Assembly: GCF_003838195.1 (NCBI RefSeq)
Contig: NZ_RCBY01000034.1
Coordinates: 1-48,217 of the forward strand
Source of the DNA: Okeania hirsuta
GTDB taxonomy: Bacteria > Cyanobacteriota > Cyanobacteriia > Cyanobacteriales > Microcoleaceae
Length of the DNA: 48,217 nucleotides
Direction of reading: 5' to 3'
The stretch's first letter is position 1. The number at the start of each line of letters is the position of its first letter. Shown here piece by piece: positions 45,387 through 48,217 of this stretch. The translations under genes were made by a program, and so were the position numbers. The notes under the pieces are model-generated. The model was not told where the DNA came from, ran no database searches, and saw only the letters and a program-made list of their open reading frames with translations.

Positions 45387-46355
45387 ATGAGAAAGCATAT
45401 TTTAAAAGCTCGATGTAACACTGTTCATTTAGGAGGTTTTTCCCATAAACTAGAACCAGCATTAATCATTAATTCTGGCGATCGCATTGATGTAGAAACT
45501 TACACGGGTTATTATCTTTACGACAGAGCACCTAGAGAATTTCTCACTCCAGAATTTCTAGAAATTTGTCACCATTTACCAGCAGAAAGAAAAGTTGGTG
45601 TTGGTCCTCATTTATTAACTGGACCAATATATATTAATGATGCTAAACCAGGAGATGTATTAGAAATTATTCTGGAAAATATTTACCCTAGTTTACCGAT
45701 GGGTTTTAATTCAATTCGTCCGGGATGGGGTGCATTACCCGAACAATTTACAGAAGCAAAACTAAACTTTATTCCATTAGATTTAGAAAAAAAGATAGCT
45801 GAATTTCCTCTTAATAGTGGGATAAAAATTCCACTTCAACCATTTTTTGGAATTCTCGGAGTTGCTACAGAAAATACTCAACGTTCATCTATTCCTCCTG
45901 GTATTTATGGGGGAAATATTGACTGTCGAGAATTACAAGTTGGTTCGCGAATTTTTTTACCTGTTTTTGTGCCTGGTGGTTTATTTTCTATTGGTGATGG
46001 TCATTCTGCACAGGGCGATGGAGAAATAAATGTAACGGCAATTGAAACTTCAATGAATGGTACTATTCAGATTAAGGTTAGGCAAGATTTACAACTAATT
46101 TTTCCCATGGCAGAAACATCGACTGATATTATTTCGTTTGGTTTTGGCAATACTTTAGATGCTGCTTTTGAATTAGCTTTAAAGCAAATGATTAGTTGGT
46201 TAGAAAATTTTGTTGGGTTGAGTGCTGAAGATGCTTATAGTTTGTGTTCTATTGCTGTGAATTTTCATATTACTCAAGTTGTGAATAATCCTCATAAAGG
46301 AGTTCATGGAATGTTACCAAAATCAATATTACCCGCAATAAACTCTATCATATAG
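45387..46355 (+). CDS. Acetamidase/formamidase-family protein
   Basis: A 322-residue protein matching the FmdA family: the start HLGGFSHKLEPALIINSGD, GPIYINDAKPGDVLEI, NSIRPGWGALPEQF, PFFGILGVA, PPGIYGGNIDCRELQVGSRIFLPVFVPGGLFSIGDGHSAQGDGEI and the SLCSIAVNFHITQVV segment. The family hydrolyses formamide or short amides to ammonia plus the acid, and the metal-binding DGHSAQGDGE block is complete. In cyanobacteria members may act on other amides. It starts with a plain ATG. It is divergent from the P-loop NTPase gene, so co-regulation is possible but unproven. Confidence 0.93.
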   Translation: MRKHILKARCNTVHLGGFSHKLEPALIINSGDRIDVETYTGYYLYDRAPREFLTPEFLEICHHLPAERKVGVGPHLLTGPIYINDAKPGDVLEIILENIYPSLPMGFNSIRPGWGALPEQFTEAKLNFIPLDLEKKIAEFPLNSGIKIPLQPFFGILGVATENTQRSSIPPGIYGGNIDCRELQVGSRIFLPVFVPGGLFSIGDGHSAQGDGEINVTAIETSMNGTIQIKVRQDLQLIFPMAETSTDIISFGFGNTLDAAFELALKQMISWLENFVGLSAEDAYSLCSIAVNFHITQVVNNPHKGVHGMLPKSILPAINSII

Positions 46356-46539
46356 AAGAAATTATCTTAAAAAGCTGAATGCGAGCGCATTCCGCACCGA
46401 GGAGCTGACTGCTAATAGCTGAAATTACATTCTGCGTAGGTGTTTAGATACCATAAAAAAGAGGCAAGATTTTTCCTTCTTTTTTCTTCCTTCTACTATA
46501 AAATAATAATCTAGTTATCGGTCTTAACTTTTTTGCCAT

Positions 46540-46740
46540 TCAGTAAAGCAAGAGGATGAACTTTTTTGCTGTTTTATTTGCTTGAATTTTTAATGCCTGA
46601 TCAAAAGTAGCGATCGCCTCTTCATAGCGGTGTAGTTTTCCAAGTATAGCGCCTAAGTTATGTAAAACATCAACATTAGCAGTTAAATTTTGGGAACTGA
46701 GAGCAGCAAGGGTTAAGACAGCTGTTTTAGAAATACGCAT
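46540..46740 (-). pseudogene. TPR fragment
   Basis: A 66-residue frame with a single TPR (VDVLHNLGAILGKLHRYEEAIATFDQALKIQ) and an irrelevant N-terminus that may start by chance. Real TPR proteins need more repeats, so this is probably the remnant of a longer gene. An inverted M7 repeat lies directly upstream. Confidence 0.45.
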
Positions 46741-46770
46741 ATTTGGCTTATTTATCTATATATATTAGTT

Positions 46771-46896
<126 letters not shown>

Positions 46897-46924
46897 TGGA
46901 ATTAGTTTTTATTGGAACAGATTC

Positions 46925-47244
46925 TATTTAAGTACAGGTGCAGTTTTTTATTTCTGTGGAGGAAAAAAATTGACTACCTGAGTTAACCATATAGTCTATT
47001 TGCCTATTACAAAAGTTTATTGTACTAACCCGGAAATTTATTTATCCAGAATTCAGTACATAAAATCAGTTAAGTTTATTCATCAAAATTACTTCAAGTA
47101 ATCAAATTTCAACTGGTAAGCTACTACGCAGTTAAATTTAATAAACTGTATTGCTTTGATCGCAGAAGTAAAAAGGAAAAATACGCTTAGTTATCTAGGA
47201 GAGAAGAAAAAAAGTTAATGATTGATATTCCGTTGTTTCTCCTA
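46925..47244 (+). repeat. Direct repeat, copy A (about 320 bp)
   Basis: Begins ATTTAAGTACAGGTGCAG, passes ATTGACTACCTGAGTTAACC, CTAACCCGGAAATTTATTTA and CAACTGGTAAGCTACTACGC, and ends CGTTGTTTCTCCTATTCC. Copy B follows directly. No ORF. Confidence 0.88.
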
Positions 47245-47246
47245 TT

Positions 47247-47695
47247 CCATTTAAGTACAGGTGCAGTGTTTTATTCCTGTAGAGGAGAAAAATTGACTAC
47301 CTGAGTTAACCATAGAGTTTACTTGCCTATTACAAAAGTTTATTGTACTAACCCGGAAATTTATTTATCCAGAATTCAGTACATAAAATCAGTTAAGTTT
47401 ATTCATCAAAATTACTTCAAGTAATCAAACTTCAACTGGTAAGTAGGTAGGTCTAATTAAACGTCAAAAAAATTGTCGGGGCAGGTTTAACTGAAAGCTT
47501 TGACTTCAGCGCTATAGAGTTCTAAAAACTCGCCTTCTAATATTGGGTTGATTTATGCTTATCTACTTAAGATCCTACAGAGTTAAACTTAATCAAAAGT
47601 ATTGCTTTTATAGCAGAATTAAAAAGGAAAAAGGTATTTAGTTATCTAAGAGAAAAGGAAAAAGGTGAATTATTCATATTCTGTTGTTTCTCCTA
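47247..47695 (+). repeat. Direct repeat, copy B, interrupted by an M9 element
   Basis: Colinear with copy A at about 90% or more by eye, except that about 130 bp (47444-47572) is inserted after CAACTGGTAAG. Confidence 0.88.
47444..47572 (+). repeat. Mobile repeat family M9, copy 2 (insertion in direct repeat B)
   Basis: TAGGTAGGTCTAATTAAACG to TTATGCTTATCTACTTAA, homologous to 34525-34653. Copy A shows the empty site. Confidence 0.88.
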
Positions 47696-47741
47696 CGGAG
47701 TTACACAAAAAGATATTCCATAACTCAAAAGTAGTAAGCAC

Positions 47742-48071
47742 CTACACAAAATTAATTACATATTCTTGACAATTTTTATCCAGAACTTTTTTGAGATAGT
47801 TAAGAAAGCTTGGAGAGTTTTCGAGTTTCATCAACTTTAATCCACTAATACTTAATAAATTTCCAAAGAATTTCGATTAAGTTGTGCTTGGGTGAGTAAG
47901 TTTGACACCAAAATATCTCTAATTTTTTTTCTTTCCATTCTGATAATTTTTCGCTCATTTTATCCCTCGTATAGATGAAAGCTCTATCCATAACTACAGA
48001 GCAAGAGTTTAGCTAAATATTGACTAAACTTATTTCAAAAATTTATGACAATTTTACTGTCAATTACTCCC
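47742..48071 (-). pseudogene. IS630-family transposase remnant
   Basis: On the minus strand the frame reads VVMDRAFIYTRDKMSEKLSEWKEKKLEIFWCQTYSPKHNLIEILWKFIKY, the DDE_3 C-terminal core: the second catalytic Asp in VVMDRA, and YSPxxNLIE with the catalytic Glu. TAG then interrupts, and after a frame change SFLNYLKKVLDKNCQEYVINFV completes the usual C-terminus. Upstream, in another frame, GVIDSKIVINFF continues it. At least two frameshifts and two stops make it inactive. The 5' half was not found in the window. Confidence 0.75.
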
Positions 48072-48217
48072 TGATGTATTTCGTAATTTAGTTAATTTTT
48101 ACATCATATATAGAGCTGCTATCTCTCACTTGAGGAAATTTACTTTGGAAACTTATTCTTTCTAATACCAAATTCACGCAAAGGCAGTTACATCTTAATT
48201 TGTGATTTCTTCTTAAA

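Overview
The window is from a cyanobacterium, most likely a filamentous, AT-rich marine or mat-forming type (Trichodesmium/Okeania/Lyngbya-like; the genus is inference). The signs are a photosystem II assembly lipoprotein gene (psb27), many HIP1-type octamers (GCGATCGC), several pentapeptide-repeat proteins, CHAT, Uma2 and PIN families, heptamer tandem repeats, and low coding density with long repeat-filled spacers. No tRNA, rRNA or CRISPR array was recognised.

Layout. 1-6.6 kb: a pentapeptide protein, a SagB-type dehydrogenase, a decayed one-pass membrane protein, an ABC-2 permease, a 2OG-Fe dioxygenase and an HpcH/HpaI aldolase. 6.6-10.3 kb: an accessory island with an Uma2 remnant, a one-pass membrane protein, a PD-(D/E)XK-like protein, a broken antitoxin-like gene and a PIN toxin/antitoxin pair. 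10.4-17.8 kb: a secreted glycosidase-like protein, a PG-binding/HEAT-repeat protein made of nearly identical DNA repeats, and a convergent pair (membrane pentapeptide protein and CHAT protease) sharing a C-terminal motif of about 28 residues. 17.8-24 kb: an IS605-type TnpB element broken by one stop codon, a HAD phosphatase, a DUF433 protein, sdhA and a small membrane protein. 24.6-28.1 kb: a tandem-globin gene, ancestrally three globins plus a membrane anchor, and a TPR gene split by a perfect 106-bp duplication. 29-34 kb: a DUF4258 protein, a lipoprotein hydratase, an Uma2-membrane-pentapeptide fusion broken by one TGA, and a secreted glycosidase-like protein. 35-39 kb: psb27, recF and fmt. 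39-46.4 kb: small unknowns, a frameshifted cupin, TauE/SafE, a LYS20-like homocitrate synthase, a P-loop NTPase and a formamidase-family protein. 46.5-48.2 kb: TPR debris, long direct repeats and an IS630 transposase remnant.

Two themes stand out. First, the spacers hold at least nine families of short (about 105-290 bp) elements. Most have inverted ends flanked by TA, and many carry a purine-rich 7-bp tandem tract; they nest inside one another and often end exactly at a gene's stop codon. Second, an unusual number of genes carry exactly one or two lesions (in-frame stop, 1-nt shift or tandem duplication), so either this genome is eroding or the assembly has errors. The best candidates for new biology are the CHAT/pentapeptide pair with its shared motif (possibly an amyloid-type or adaptor signalling motif) and the membrane-anchored tri-globin.
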